Shown: positions 8,607 through 18,028, numbered from the stretch's first letter. The stretch: DNA of 27,104 bases from Candidatus Delongbacteria bacterium (GCA_016937995.1 JAFGVM010000087.1:1-27104), one strand, 5' to 3'. Translations and numbers: made by a program. The notes: a model not told the origin generated them from the sequence alone.

Positions 8607-9662
8607 TTATTCCAAGGGTTTTAAATTTTCTTTTCCGGTCAATCCCATGATCATTTCAACAAGAAGATCGATCTCCTTATCAATTTCCTTAAGGCTTACA
8701 GTTTCTACAGGAGAATGCATATACCTGATAGGGAGAGATACACAGGCAACAGGTACTCCGTCACCTGTATATTTTATTCTGTCTGCATCTGTACCTGTTC
8801 TTTCAGGTGTAAGTTCATACTGTAATTCCATCTTTAATTTCTTTGCGGCTTTTTCCAGATATGTATTTATCTTTGAATTTATCGGAGCACCTTTTGCAAG
8901 AACAGGTCCGCCTTCCAGAGAATAGTCACCATATTTTGAAGTATTTACACCGGGATAATCGGTAGCAAAAGTTACATCACATGCAATAGCCATATCAGGT
9001 TTAATGACAGCTCCGGCCGAATATGCTCCTTGAAGACCTGCTTCCTCACTAACTGTACTAACAGCGTATACACCGACCTTGGGTTTTTTCTTTGCTAATT
9101 TTTTAATTACTTCGGCTACAATGAAACTTCCGGTCTTATCATCCATACCTTTACATGAAATTCTATCATTTCTCAATTCAAGTATTCCTGATCTATAAAC
9201 AGCAAAATCTCCGATCTGAACCATTTTAGATATTTCTTTTTTAGTCTTTGCACCGCAATCAATGAAAAGGTCCTCATAACTGATCTTTTCTTTTAATCCT
9301 CCATGATGCTCAGCATTAACACCTATAACTCCGGATATTTTTCCCCCGTGACCGAATACATCAACCTGCATTCCTGGTGCTATTTTAGCGTTAATGCCAC
9401 CTACAGAAGTAAACAGCAGATAACCGTCATCATCGATCTTATTTATAATAAATCCGATCTCATCACAATGACCTGCAAGTAAAACTCTGAATTTAGCTTT
9501 AGGGTTAATAATTGCTATTGCATTTCCCATGATATCAGATTCAACTTTATCTGCAAATTGCTTTGTATACTTCATCCATTTTAGTTGTATTTCTTTTTCC
9601 ATTCCAGAAGGAGAAGGAGTATTTAAAAGTTCGCATAGAAAATTCTTTGAAGACTTGTTCAT
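8607..9662 (-). CDS. M42-family metallo-aminopeptidase
   Basis: This is a cytoplasmic, probably dodecameric, two-metal aminopeptidase of the FrvX/YsdC/PepA (glutamyl aminopeptidase) group, which degrades peptides. The 351 residues are typical. Expected metal and catalytic positions are present: His65 and Asp67 in AGHCDEIGF, Asp174 in CKGMDDKTG, Glu206-Glu207 in VSEEAGLQGA, Asp229 in ACDV, and the late His in RYMHSPVE. RTGTDADRI precedes the last motif. The start ATG (9660-9662) has GAGG upstream with a 6-7-base gap, and a promoter lies at 9698-9726. It is the first gene of an operon with the S4 protein and the ABC pair. The peptide specificity cannot be told from sequence. Confidence 0.92.
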   Translation of the reverse strand: MNKSSKNFLCELLNTPSPSGMEKEIQLKWMKYTKQFADKVESDIMGNAIAIINPKAKFRVLLAGHCDEIGFIINKIDDDGYLLFTSVGGINAKIAPGMQVDVFGHGGKISGVIGVNAEHHGGLKEKISYEDLFIDCGAKTKKEISKMVQIGDFAVYRSGILELRNDRISCKGMDDKTGSFIVAEVIKKLAKKKPKVGVYAVSTVSEEAGLQGAYSAGAVIKPDMAIACDVTFATDYPGVNTSKYGDYSLEGGPVLAKGAPINSKINTYLEKAAKKLKMELQYELTPERTGTDADRIKYTGDGVPVACVSLPIRYMHSPVETVSLKEIDKEIDLLVEMIMGLTGKENLKPLE

Positions 9663-9697
9663 ATATTACCTCACATTTATTAAACAGCTAAGGCTTC

Positions 9698-9726
9698 AAT
9701 ATATCTTTTTGAAATAAATTTTGCAA
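9698..9726 (-). promoter_or_regulatory. Sigma70-like promoter of the M42 operon
   Basis: Read on the - strand, TTGCAA (9726-9721) and TATATT (9703-9698) are separated by 17 bases, placing the transcription start about 30 bases before the ATG. The strong match and normal leader make this the best promoter on the - strand. Confidence 0.6.
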
Positions 9727-9750
9727 CGATAATTTATTAGCATAATTTTT

Positions 9751-9774
9751 AGGGTCACGATGAATCGTGCCCCT
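9751..9774. repeat. GTAGGG-family intergenic palindrome, copy 1
   Basis: AGGG (9751-9754) and CCCT (9771-9774) enclose CACGAT (9756-9761) and ATCGTG (9764-9769), with one mismatch and a two-base loop. On the - strand it reads TAGGGGCACGAT. It lies between the last RND gene and the M42 promoter. Confidence 0.7.
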
Positions 9775-9804
9775 AAAAGTCAACATATTTGTAACGGTAT
9801 TATT

Positions 9805-12800
9805 TTAAAATAATTTTGATCGATTCGAAAACAAATCCCTAGCAACTATCTTACCTCTCTCAAAGAACGCATACATCACAGGAACTACTGTTAAAACAAA
9901 TATCGTGGAAGCCGTAAGTCCTCCAATGGTTGTAACTGAGAAAGAATACCAGAAATTCTTCTCTGAATCAGAATTAATGATCAAAGGTAAAACACCCAGG
10001 ATCGTAGTTATTGAGGTCATAAGCACCGGTCTTACCCTTTCTGATGTCCCTAACACAATAGCATTCATCAGATCAAGACCCTGTTTTCTTTTTGTGTTTA
10101 TATGATAGATCAATATGATAGAATTGTTTACTACGATACCCTCCAGAAGAATAACTCCCATATAAGCATCCTCTCCAAAATGTTCTCCGAGAACAAGAAA
10201 GATCAGGAACACACCTGCCAAGCTTAAAGGAATGCTCAGAATTATCACAAATGGATGCAGCAGGGACTCAAACAAGGATGCTGTTACCATAAAAACAAGT
10301 ATGATCGCCAGAAGAAGTAATCCCATTACCTCTTCTTCTTCTTCATCTGTCATAAATCTATCATCCGTAGTATCGAATTCGTATCCGGCCGGTAAAGGAT
10401 AAGTTTCTTCTATGGAAGTTTTAAATTGCTCAACCTGCTTTGATGAGGAATTGTAATCATACCTGATGTACCTCGTATAACTCTGATCCTCTTTTTCAAT
10501 TTCACTCATTACAGGAAATTTTTTTATCTCAGCGATCTCTTTGACCCTGAAACCTCTTCCCTGTGAATAAATAATCTTATCCATAAGATCTTTAATATTG
10601 AACTCATCATAATCGGAATACTTGATATTCATTTCGATCTCTTCCTCATTGAACAGAATACTTCTTCCTCTGCTACCGCTTGATGCAAGGATCTCAAAGA
10701 CCAGATCTCGGATATTTATATCATAATCAGCAAGCTTTCTTCTATTGATATTTATCGTGTAGTTGAACATGTCGGATGATCTCCACCATCTGTTCGTTGC
10801 AGCGATATCTACTTCACTGACCCTTCTGTCAGACAGTAGATATTTCTCAAGTTTTAATGCTTCCTCTTTTAATCCTTCGTAGCTAAAACCTTTTAAACGT
10901 AAAGTTGAATTATATGACTTTGATGTAGTTCCTCCTGATCTGTAGCTGCTTGATGAATTAAGAGGGTTATAAATTGATATAAATGGTCCCTGAAAATTCA
11001 CAGCCATTGACACCATTTCATTTTCCATGTCAAAAGGAGCGATCGAATAGAATTGTTCTTCTGTATAATTAACTTGTAAACTAACATATGTAGGGTAAAT
11101 ATCAGTTGTGAAAGACTTATATCCTCCCACTTCAAGAACTCTTTTTTCGAATTTTTCAATGATCTTTTCTGTCATATCGATAGTTGATCCAACAGGCATA
11201 TGAATTCTGAGATATACTGAGTTTTCGGGATTCCAATTGAACCTTCTACCCTGATCAACATAGTTTTGAAACAGGAAATATGAAAGATAAAATATAACTC
11301 CGGTAAGTATCAGAACTATCTTTCTGTTGTTAATAAATACAGTAAGGAATTTTTTGTAACCTTTAAAACTACCGTTCACTTTCTTCATAGCTTTATTACG
11401 GTACTTTTCAGTAAGGAATATCCTTGTTAAGATCGGTATGAATGTTATAGATACCAGCAATGATGATAATAAACTTGTCCCGACTGCCACTGCCAGTGGT
11501 ATCCAGTACAGTCTTCTTTCTCCGGACATATAGAGGAACGGTATAAATACCACTAAAGTCGTTAAAGTTGAACTTACAACAGGTAAAATGACCTCTTTTG
11601 TTCCTTCAATGGATGCTCTGACCTTATCCATTCCTTCATTGAAAAGCCTGATAATATTTTCCAGAACAACAACTGAATTATCCACCAGAAGTCCGAAACT
11701 AAGTATTAATCCGGACAAAGTCACAATGTTCAAAGAATAGTTAGCAAAATACAGCAGAAAACCGCTCATTAAAAGACTTAAAGCAACTGATATTATAACT
11801 ACAATTGAAAGTTTTACATTTAACAGGAATATCATTAGAACGAGCATTATGACGACAATACTGAATAATGCTCTCACTTTGATATCGTCAAGTTCCTCCC
11901 TGATCGTTTCTGTCGAATCAAAATTTACTTCTGCCTCAATTGAACCGTCATTGTGTTTTTCCCTAAAATTCTGAACTGCCTTATCAACAAGATCGGCAGT
12001 TGTTATGGCATTTGCACCAGGTTCTTTCATTATAACCACATTGACAGATGCTTTACCGTTTATCCTGTTTATACTTGTTGGATCTTTTTTTGCGATCACA
12101 ACTTCAGCAATATCAGATATTTTGATAGGAATACCATTCCTGTAATCCACAACAGCATTATTAATATCGTTAAGGTTTTTGAATTTATTATTTATCGTAA
12201 CTGAAAATTCATAGTTCTTATCATTGCCCTCAACCGTTCCGGCATTCGTTGTGTTATCAAGCTGATAGAGAATATAATTCAATACGGATGTGCTTATCTT
12301 ATAGAATTCTGCTTTTTCTCTATCTACCAGTACTCGTATCTCGTTTTCCGGGATACCGTTTATTTCAACACTGTTTATACCTTCTATCGACAGTATTTCA
12401 TTCTTTAATTCATTCTCTATGATCATTCCTGTTTCATCAAGAGAAAGATTACCGAAAATATTATAGCTTACAAGCTCACGGCTTTCATCAAGTTCATCCC
12501 TTGGAACATATTTCATAATGAACACAGAGTTTCTAACTGCTTCAGGAAGATCTTTTCTTACCTGAAATAATTTTTCATTCAAAGCGAGATAGGCGAAGTT
12601 CATATCAGTATCTCTTTTATACTCGATAGTGATCGTACCTCTACCGCTTTCAGAGCTGGATGTTACTTTATGAATATTCTCCAGAGTATATACCTGAGAT
12701 TCTACCGGGGAGATAACTTTTGTCTCCATTGTTTCAGGAGATACATTATTCCATCTTGCATAAACTTTCAGGTTGGGATATTGTGTATCCGGTTTTAATT

Positions 12801-12897
12801 CCAGAGGAATATTATAAAATGATATCAGGCCGAGTATCACTATACTAATGAAGAACATTATGATCGTGACCGGTCTTTGTAAAATTTTATCTAACAT
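9805..12897 (-). CDS. RND efflux transporter, inner-membrane subunit (1030 aa)
   Basis: This is a proton-driven pump of the resistance-nodulation-division superfamily (Pfam ACR_tran), working with a periplasmic adaptor and an outer-membrane channel. The length is normal for AcrB/MdtB-like proteins. It has TM1 (residues ~9-29), a first periplasmic domain, TM2-6 (from ~340), TM7 (~525-545), a second periplasmic domain, and TM8-12. TM4 carries GLLVDNSVVVLEN with Asp406 and Asn407 where AcrB has two Asp. TM10 reads GIVVNNSIILIYHIN, without the Lys of the AcrB-type relay (AKN). The cell substrate cannot be inferred. ATG 12895-12897 has GGAAGG upstream (12905-12910). It is the last gene of the TolC-MFP-16778-RND-RND cluster, 109 bases after the larger RND gene, with palindromes and a tandem repeat in the gap. 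Confidence 0.9.
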   Translation of the reverse strand: MLDKILQRPVTIIMFFISIVILGLISFYNIPLELKPDTQYPNLKVYARWNNVSPETMETKVISPVESQVYTLENIHKVTSSSESGRGTITIEYKRDTDMNFAYLALNEKLFQVRKDLPEAVRNSVFIMKYVPRDELDESRELVSYNIFGNLSLDETGMIIENELKNEILSIEGINSVEINGIPENEIRVLVDREKAEFYKISTSVLNYILYQLDNTTNAGTVEGNDKNYEFSVTINNKFKNLNDINNAVVDYRNGIPIKISDIAEVVIAKKDPTSINRINGKASVNVVIMKEPGANAITTADLVDKAVQNFREKHNDGSIEAEVNFDSTETIREELDDIKVRALFSIVVIMLVLMIFLLNVKLSIVVIISVALSLLMSGFLLYFANYSLNIVTLSGLILSFGLLVDNSVVVLENIIRLFNEGMDKVRASIEGTKEVILPVVSSTLTTLVVFIPFLYMSGERRLYWIPLAVAVGTSLLSSLLVSITFIPILTRIFLTEKYRNKAMKKVNGSFKGYKKFLTVFINNRKIVLILTGVIFYLSYFLFQNYVDQGRRFNWNPENSVYLRIHMPVGSTIDMTEKIIEKFEKRVLEVGGYKSFTTDIYPTYVSLQVNYTEEQFYSIAPFDMENEMVSMAVNFQGPFISIYNPLNSSSSYRSGGTTSKSYNSTLRLKGFSYEGLKEEALKLEKYLLSDRRVSEVDIAATNRWWRSSDMFNYTININRRKLADYDINIRDLVFEILASSGSRGRSILFNEEEIEMNIKYSDYDEFNIKDLMDKIIYSQGRGFRVKEIAEIKKFPVMSEIEKEDQSYTRYIRYDYNSSSKQVEQFKTSIEETYPLPAGYEFDTTDDRFMTDEEEEEVMGLLLLAIILVFMVTASLFESLLHPFVIILSIPLSLAGVFLIFLVLGEHFGEDAYMGVILLEGIVVNNSIILIYHINTKRKQGLDLMNAIVLGTSERVRPVLMTSITTILGVLPLIINSDSEKNFWYSFSVTTIGGLTASTIFVLTVVPVMYAFFERGKIVARDLFSNRSKLF

Positions 12898-12910
12898 GTT
12901 TTTTCCTTCC

Positions 12911-12936
12911 GGTCGTACACATCAGTACGACCCTAC
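12911..12936. repeat. GTAGGG-family intergenic palindrome, copy 2
   Basis: GGTCGTAC (12911-12918) and GTACGACC (12925-12932) form a perfect 8-bp stem with a six-base loop, followed by CTAC. On the - strand it starts GTAGGGTCGTAC and ends 13 bases before the RND start codon. The stem is identical to that of copy 3 (17972-17997), which sits in the same place relative to the next gene. Confidence 0.85.
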
Positions 12937-12965
12937 GGTTTTGTTTGTCGTGGTTTGTGGTTTCG

Positions 12966-12983
12966 GGTACAAGATCTTGTGCC
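12966..12983. repeat. Near-perfect palindrome GGTACAAGATCTTGTGCC
   Basis: The two 9-base arms pair fully with one G-T pair and no loop. It touches the heptamer repeat at 12981-13022. It resembles the other intergenic palindromes in position but does not carry the GTAGGG head. Confidence 0.6.
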
Positions 12984-13022
12984 ACTTGCCACTTGCCACT
13001 TGCCACTTACCACTTACCACTA
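12981..13022. repeat. Heptanucleotide tandem repeat (GCCACTT-like, six copies)
   Basis: The units are GCCACTT four times (12981-13008), then ACCACTT (13009-13015) and ACCACTA (13016-13022), followed by a weaker ATCACTA. The repeat runs into the 3' end of the larger RND gene: the last codons (GKW) and the TAA stop are made from repeat units. Confidence 0.9.
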
Positions 13023-16000
13023 ATCACTATCTTTTTCTCTTTCTTCAAAGCCTCGAATACAACAGGTAAAATTATCAATACCAGCATTGTAGCAGCAGAA
13101 AGTCCGAAAATAACGGTTATAGCCAAAGGTTTTCTTATCTCTGATGATCCACCCCAGCCAATTGCCATAGGGATCATACCGAATACAGTGGAAACAGTTG
13201 TCATTAATATCGGCCTTAATCTCTTCTTACTTGCCTCAAGTATAGCATCTCTTATCGAGAGACCTGATTTTACTCCGTTCTCTATAAAATCTATCTTCAC
13301 GATCGCATCATTCACAACTATACCTATCAGCATTATCATTCCTATTCCTGAAAGTATGTTAAATGATTGACCTGTTACAAATAGTCCGATAGTTACACCT
13401 ATAAAAGCAAAAGGTACACTGAAGACAATTATGAAAGGGCTTAATAAAGATTCGAACTGTGAAGCAAGGACCATATAGACCAGGACAAAAGATAACAGGA
13501 ACATGAAAATGATCTGCTTCATTGATTCTTCCATTTCACTATTTTGGCCTCCTATTACAATCCTCATACCCTTGTATAGCTGAACGTTTGCCAATTTATT
13601 TTCAACATCTTTTATGACCTTGTCAAACCTGCCCTCCACAATATTTGCTGTGATAGTGAAAACTCGGTTCTGACTTTCATGTTTAATCGTCTCAGGTCCG
13701 TTCACAAAATCTATTGTTACTATTTTATCCAGCGGAATTACAATATCACCCTTTCTGTAAACAGTTTTGATCACATTTTTAATATTCTGACCCAATTCAT
13801 CCGCAGTTCCTACAATAATATCCACTGGTTTGTTATTCTCGGTTATCTGAACTGCTGTTTCCCCCTTTATCATTGTTTTGATAAAATTTGAAACTTCCAT
13901 CTTGGAAAGATTATAATCTTCCAGTAATTTCGTATTGAACTCTATCTGTATCTGAGGTTTATTTCCAGAGTAATCAGTCTTTATCTCACTTAAATTATCG
14001 ATCTGCTGCAGATCTTCCATAACCTTCTCAGAAATTTCAATTAAATTGGAGAGGTTACTTCCTGATATCTTAACACTGATATCCCCTTCCTCAGGTTTTA
14101 TCATTTCACCCAGAATTGAAACATCTGTATTTATGTTAAGCTTGATGTCTGATTCAAGACTGGAATTATATTTTGTAATATCAGCTCTCAAATTCTTTAC
14201 AAATTTTTTGGTTGAAATATTACTTTTCAGTTTTACCTGAATATCACCTTTGTAAACTGTAGCCCCGGTAAGCAAAGATTTCTCATCATAGACACCTCCG
14301 GTCGAGAACACCGAAATTACACCGTCAAGTTTTTCGATCATCTTCTCATAATCTGTTATTATATTTTCTGTTTTAAAAATGCTAGTACCCGGATTAAGTT
14401 CGACCGAAAGAATGAATTCATGACTGTCAACATCAGGCATCATCCTTTTTTCAATCCCTAATGATATCAGTAATGAGAGCAACAGAACTCCAACTGCCAT
14501 TGTTAAGGTTATTTTTTTATACTCAAGAGCTTTTAAAAGCACAATATGATACTTTTCCTCGAACCATTCATATGATCTGTCAAATACTATCAATATCGGT
14601 TTTGAGATTATAAGAACGAATTTTATAAATGCTTTTCCCCAGAAGATGAATAATCCTATCAATACTGCAACTGACCCGAAGATAACTAATTTTAAAAATT
14701 TTCTGATCCTCGTTAAAAAGAATACTTCCCTTACTATTTTTTTATCAACTTTGTAAAACCTTGCCGGGTTGAAGATACCGAATAAATTGAGCACAAAGAC
14801 TATTCCTCCAAGAATATATGCATAAAGCATAAATCCGTTCGTACTTAATTCTTCTTCATATGGCTGGAGTATATCATTTATGAATGTTGATATATCATAC
14901 AGAAAATTATCTACAGTACCTATGAGGAATGAAAAATTTGAGAAGGAGATCAGTTGTTGAATAGGTTCAAAATAATCGATCTTGGTAATAAATGCAGCAG
15001 GTATACTGAGAAGCAAGATCACAGTAAACCAGATAAAATTTATAAGATAGAAGTTGAATTTATCCTTAAAATGCAGATCCTTATTTTTCCTTTGACTTAC
15101 GAAAAACTCAATTGATTTTAATACCGGATCTGTTATAATCGCAAGAAATAGAATATAGACCAATGCATGTTCATCTATTGGTATTTTACTTATTTTAACT
15201 ATTCCGAAATATACTGCTGTCATAACGGCCCAGTATATTCCGGTTTTGAATATAATTCCGTTATCACTTGTAATACTCTTATCCTCTTTCTCAATTACTC
15301 TTTTCTCGATAGAGAATTTAGAATATAACACTGGGACAAGTGTCAGTGACACAAATAAAGAACTTATCAAAGCGAAAGCTACAGAGATAGACTGATCTTT
15401 GAACAGAACCCCTGCGGCACCTGATACGAATACTACAGGCATGAAAACAATGATCGTAGTAAATGTTGACGCTGACACAGGAAGAATAACTTCTTTGACA
15501 CCATCATAACATGCATCAAAAATACTTTTACCCATATTTCTGTGCCTTGTAATATTTTCCAGTACTACAATGGAGTTGTCAACGAGCATACCTATTCCAA
15601 GTGCAAAACCGGATAAAGACATCAGGTTCAGAGATATTTTTGAAAAATATAACAAAGAGAAAGTTGCAAAAATACTTATCGGCATTGCCAATGAAATGTT
15701 CAATGGCGACTTGAAATCTCTGAGAAATAGAAATAATGTAAGGAAAGATAATATTCCTCCCAGTAATATAGCAGATACCACGTTACTGATCGACTCCGAG
15801 ATAAAATCCGACTGGTCGTAAACTATGTTCAGATTCACATCGAGATTCCCTTTGAATTCCTCCATAACGTCCTTAACGAGTCCTGATACAAGTACAGCAT
15901 TTGCATCACCGTCTTTCCTTATCAGAATTCCTGTAGAATTGTCTCCATTATATCTTGTAAATGATTTTTTTTCTTTATCTGAATAACCGACAGATGCCAC

Positions 16001-16756
16001 ATCTTTAATATAAATATTTCTCTTGTTCGACAATTGTTTTATGAGTGTGTTCTCAATGTCAGATAGGTCTGCAATCTCTGATGAAATAACAAGATCGTAA
16101 ATATAAACATCATCTCTTACTGTACCACCTGATGAATTGGTATTGGCACTTTTTACGGCATTTGTCAAAGTATTGAATGATATTCCGAAAGTATTAAGTT
16201 TATCAATGTCCGCTTCTATCCGTATCTCTGTCTCCTCACCACCGATGACATCAGCCATTGCAACACCATCGATCTGCTCGATACGCTTCTTTATAATATG
16301 TTCCGCAACATCCCTTGTGGTTTTAGGATCTTTTCCTGTTACAGCTAGGATCATAATAGGCTTTTGTCCAGGATCTATACGGAGAATGTTTGGTCTTTCA
16401 GCAGTTTCCGGAAGACTGACAGCATCAAGTTTCTCACGAAGATAAAGAACTGTAAAGTCCATATCTGTTCCCCAGACAAAATCTATCGTTATAAGACTGA
16501 TGTCTTCTTTTGACTCAGATTTTATGCTCTTAATACCCGAAAGACCTGCAATAGAGGCTTCAAGTGGTTCAGTAATAAGTCTTTCTATCTCTTCAGGGTT
16601 ACTTCCTTCATGCTCTGTCCATACGGTCACAGATGGATACTTAATATCGGGTAATAGGTTTACCGGTAATTTATTATATGATATTATTCCGAACACTGTG
16701 ACAGCAGTGAATATCATTATGATCGTTATAGGTCTGAGTAGTATATTTTTAAGCAT
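13007..16756 (-). CDS. RND efflux transporter with an extra transmembrane block (1249 aa)
   Basis: This is a second RND pump subunit of the HAE-1/ACR_tran type. Residues 1-485 are standard: TM1, periplasmic porter region, TM2-6 with GMLVDNSIVVLEN (Asp393, Asn394) in TM4. From about 745 it is standard again: TM7, the second porter domain, and TM8-12 with GIVVNDAIVKIDFIE in TM10. Between TM6 and TM7, where a short cytoplasmic link is usual, it carries about 240 extra residues (~495-735) with about five or six hydrophobic segments (around 505-521, 532-545, 569-590, 641-662, 688-706 and 709-725). The total is therefore ~200 residues above the usual ~1040. ATG 16754-16756 has AGAGGA upstream. It starts 21 bases after the zinc-ribbon/methyltransferase-like gene, so it belongs to the same operon. 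The stop codon lies in a tandem repeat. Confidence 0.9.
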   Translation of the reverse strand: MLKNILLRPITIIMIFTAVTVFGIISYNKLPVNLLPDIKYPSVTVWTEHEGSNPEEIERLITEPLEASIAGLSGIKSIKSESKEDISLITIDFVWGTDMDFTVLYLREKLDAVSLPETAERPNILRIDPGQKPIMILAVTGKDPKTTRDVAEHIIKKRIEQIDGVAMADVIGGEETEIRIEADIDKLNTFGISFNTLTNAVKSANTNSSGGTVRDDVYIYDLVISSEIADLSDIENTLIKQLSNKRNIYIKDVASVGYSDKEKKSFTRYNGDNSTGILIRKDGDANAVLVSGLVKDVMEEFKGNLDVNLNIVYDQSDFISESISNVVSAILLGGILSFLTLFLFLRDFKSPLNISLAMPISIFATFSLLYFSKISLNLMSLSGFALGIGMLVDNSIVVLENITRHRNMGKSIFDACYDGVKEVILPVSASTFTTIIVFMPVVFVSGAAGVLFKDQSISVAFALISSLFVSLTLVPVLYSKFSIEKRVIEKEDKSITSDNGIIFKTGIYWAVMTAVYFGIVKISKIPIDEHALVYILFLAIITDPVLKSIEFFVSQRKNKDLHFKDKFNFYLINFIWFTVILLLSIPAAFITKIDYFEPIQQLISFSNFSFLIGTVDNFLYDISTFINDILQPYEEELSTNGFMLYAYILGGIVFVLNLFGIFNPARFYKVDKKIVREVFFLTRIRKFLKLVIFGSVAVLIGLFIFWGKAFIKFVLIISKPILIVFDRSYEWFEEKYHIVLLKALEYKKITLTMAVGVLLLSLLISLGIEKRMMPDVDSHEFILSVELNPGTSIFKTENIITDYEKMIEKLDGVISVFSTGGVYDEKSLLTGATVYKGDIQVKLKSNISTKKFVKNLRADITKYNSSLESDIKLNINTDVSILGEMIKPEEGDISVKISGSNLSNLIEISEKVMEDLQQIDNLSEIKTDYSGNKPQIQIEFNTKLLEDYNLSKMEVSNFIKTMIKGETAVQITENNKPVDIIVGTADELGQNIKNVIKTVYRKGDIVIPLDKIVTIDFVNGPETIKHESQNRVFTITANIVEGRFDKVIKDVENKLANVQLYKGMRIVIGGQNSEMEESMKQIIFMFLLSFVLVYMVLASQFESLLSPFIIVFSVPFAFIGVTIGLFVTGQSFNILSGIGMIMLIGIVVNDAIVKIDFIENGVKSGLSIRDAILEASKKRLRPILMTTVSTVFGMIPMAIGWGGSSEIRKPLAITVIFGLSAATMLVLIILPVVFEALKKEKKIVISGKW

Positions 16757-16777
16757 GTTTATCCTCTGAATAAAATA

Positions 16778-17956
16778 TTAACCGAAAATCTTTCCCAAAA
16801 CTCCAGGTATTGATAAAAATAGAGTTATCAACAAAATAATTCCTACAAGAACTCTCTTTGGCAAACTTGCATTAGCTTCCATATATGCATATCCTGCGAG
16901 CATGAGCAAACCAGGGAAACCAATAACCAATAATAATGGCAGAGCTATTAACCAGTGAAATAATACCATAAATGGTGTAAATGATATAGTTGACATAAAT
17001 ATTGCCCAACTTACCCAATACATCGTCAAGCCGACTATGGTAACAAACAACATATATAAAGCATTATTCTTATTCTCTTTTCTCTCGCTAACCTGACTAC
17101 CTAGATATTCAATTTTTTTCTTCAAGATATCAGGTATCTGTAAGAATATCACATATATCATGTATTTAAACGTACTCTTCCTGCTTGAACTGAAATGTTC
17201 ATTAATTGCTTCATCTAAAATATCGTTGTAATTTTTGATAACAGGAGGCGGATCTTTGTATCCAAGATAGAATTTGCAATTATCGTATACTGTTTCCAGA
17301 GGAATATCTTCTAATCCTAGTTCAAAATCATACTCAAGTACATCCAGTCCATGATCTTTAAGAACTTTTGTATAGTCCTTCCCAAATCTTCTATAATTTC
17401 CGAGTATACCGTACAACTTAAATCTATCATTATATGAAGTGATCGGCATTTCATAAGTTGTTTCTCTATTCTCATCGATATTAGCCTGTAGGACTATAAA
17501 ACCATCAAATGTAATGATCCGGTTCAACTCTTTGATCACCATTTTATAGGATGGTAATTTTTCCAGAACATAATTACATATTATTACATCAAAGTGATCA
17601 TTCGGATATTTACCCTTTAACTCTTCATCCCTGATGGAAAAATCTCCGGTCGAATTGAATATCTTAACTTCCGTATTAGGAAAATTCTTAAAATATTCAG
17701 TGATCTCGTTCTTTTCGCTGATGACAAGAATTTTTAATTCCCCTTTCAGCAGTTCAGTTCTTGACTGTAAAAATAAAAGAAGTGTTCGCTCTTCTTTTGA
17801 AGAGGCACATATCGGACAGTAATTACTTTTACCTCCGTCTTTTCCGTAAGTAGCCATCCTGTAGAATCTGCCGCAGAACGGGCAGTATAATTCATTACCC
17901 GCAAAGTAATGAGACTTATACAGTACGTAATCTTCTTTTATCTTTTCAAATGCCAT
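16778..17956 (-). CDS. Zinc-ribbon / methyltransferase-like protein with C-terminal membrane helices
   Basis: In 392 residues three parts are visible. First, an N-terminal zinc ribbon with CPFC (25-28) and CPIC (47-50). Second, a Rossmann-like domain (~70-235) resembling class I SAM-dependent methyltransferases through HFDVIICNYVLEKLP and LNRIITFDGFIVLQ. Its motif I is ILVISEKNEI, with no glycine-rich loop, so SAM binding may be lost or changed. Third, a membrane region with about three helices (~300-325, 327-356, 367-390). The zinc-ribbon plus methyltransferase pairing recalls proteins from polysaccharide clusters; the membrane extension and the location between MFP and RND genes are unusual. 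It lies 21 bases before the 1249-aa RND gene. Function is unknown; it might modify or assemble the pump or its substrate. Confidence 0.7.
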   Translation of the reverse strand: MAFEKIKEDYVLYKSHYFAGNELYCPFCGRFYRMATYGKDGGKSNYCPICASSKEERTLLLFLQSRTELLKGELKILVISEKNEITEYFKNFPNTEVKIFNSTGDFSIRDEELKGKYPNDHFDVIICNYVLEKLPSYKMVIKELNRIITFDGFIVLQANIDENRETTYEMPITSYNDRFKLYGILGNYRRFGKDYTKVLKDHGLDVLEYDFELGLEDIPLETVYDNCKFYLGYKDPPPVIKNYNDILDEAINEHFSSSRKSTFKYMIYVIFLQIPDILKKKIEYLGSQVSERKENKNNALYMLFVTIVGLTMYWVSWAIFMSTISFTPFMVLFHWLIALPLLLVIGFPGLLMLAGYAYMEANASLPKRVLVGIILLITLFLSIPGVLGKIFG

Positions 17957-17971
17957 ATGTTATTCCCGTTT

Positions 17972-17997
17972 GGTCGTACATTTGGGTACGACCCTAC
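17972..17997. repeat. GTAGGG-family intergenic palindrome, copy 3
   Basis: GGTCGTAC (17972-17979) and GTACGACC (17986-17993) have an ATTTGG loop and are followed by CTAC. The stem is identical to copy 2 while the loop differs. It ends 15 bases before the start codon of the gene at 16778-17956. Confidence 0.85.
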
Positions 17998-18000
17998 ATT

Positions 18001-18028
18001 TGTCATCCTCGTGCTTGACACGGGGATA
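18001..18028. repeat. TGTCAT-family palindrome, copy 1
   Basis: After TGTCAT, CCTCGTG (18007-18013) pairs with CACGGGG (18019-18025) around CTTGA, with one G-T pair. The layout and loop match the copy at 20675-20701. A run of T follows, but it would only act as a terminator on the + strand, where no gene ends. Confidence 0.7.

Noticed and set aside
12981-13022. CRISPR array
   Set aside because: The 7-base units are directly adjacent with no spacers, and no cas gene is near.
12848-13370. + strand frames over the RND gene junction
   Set aside because: They run through the tandem repeat and the antisense of conserved RND sequence and give low-complexity products.
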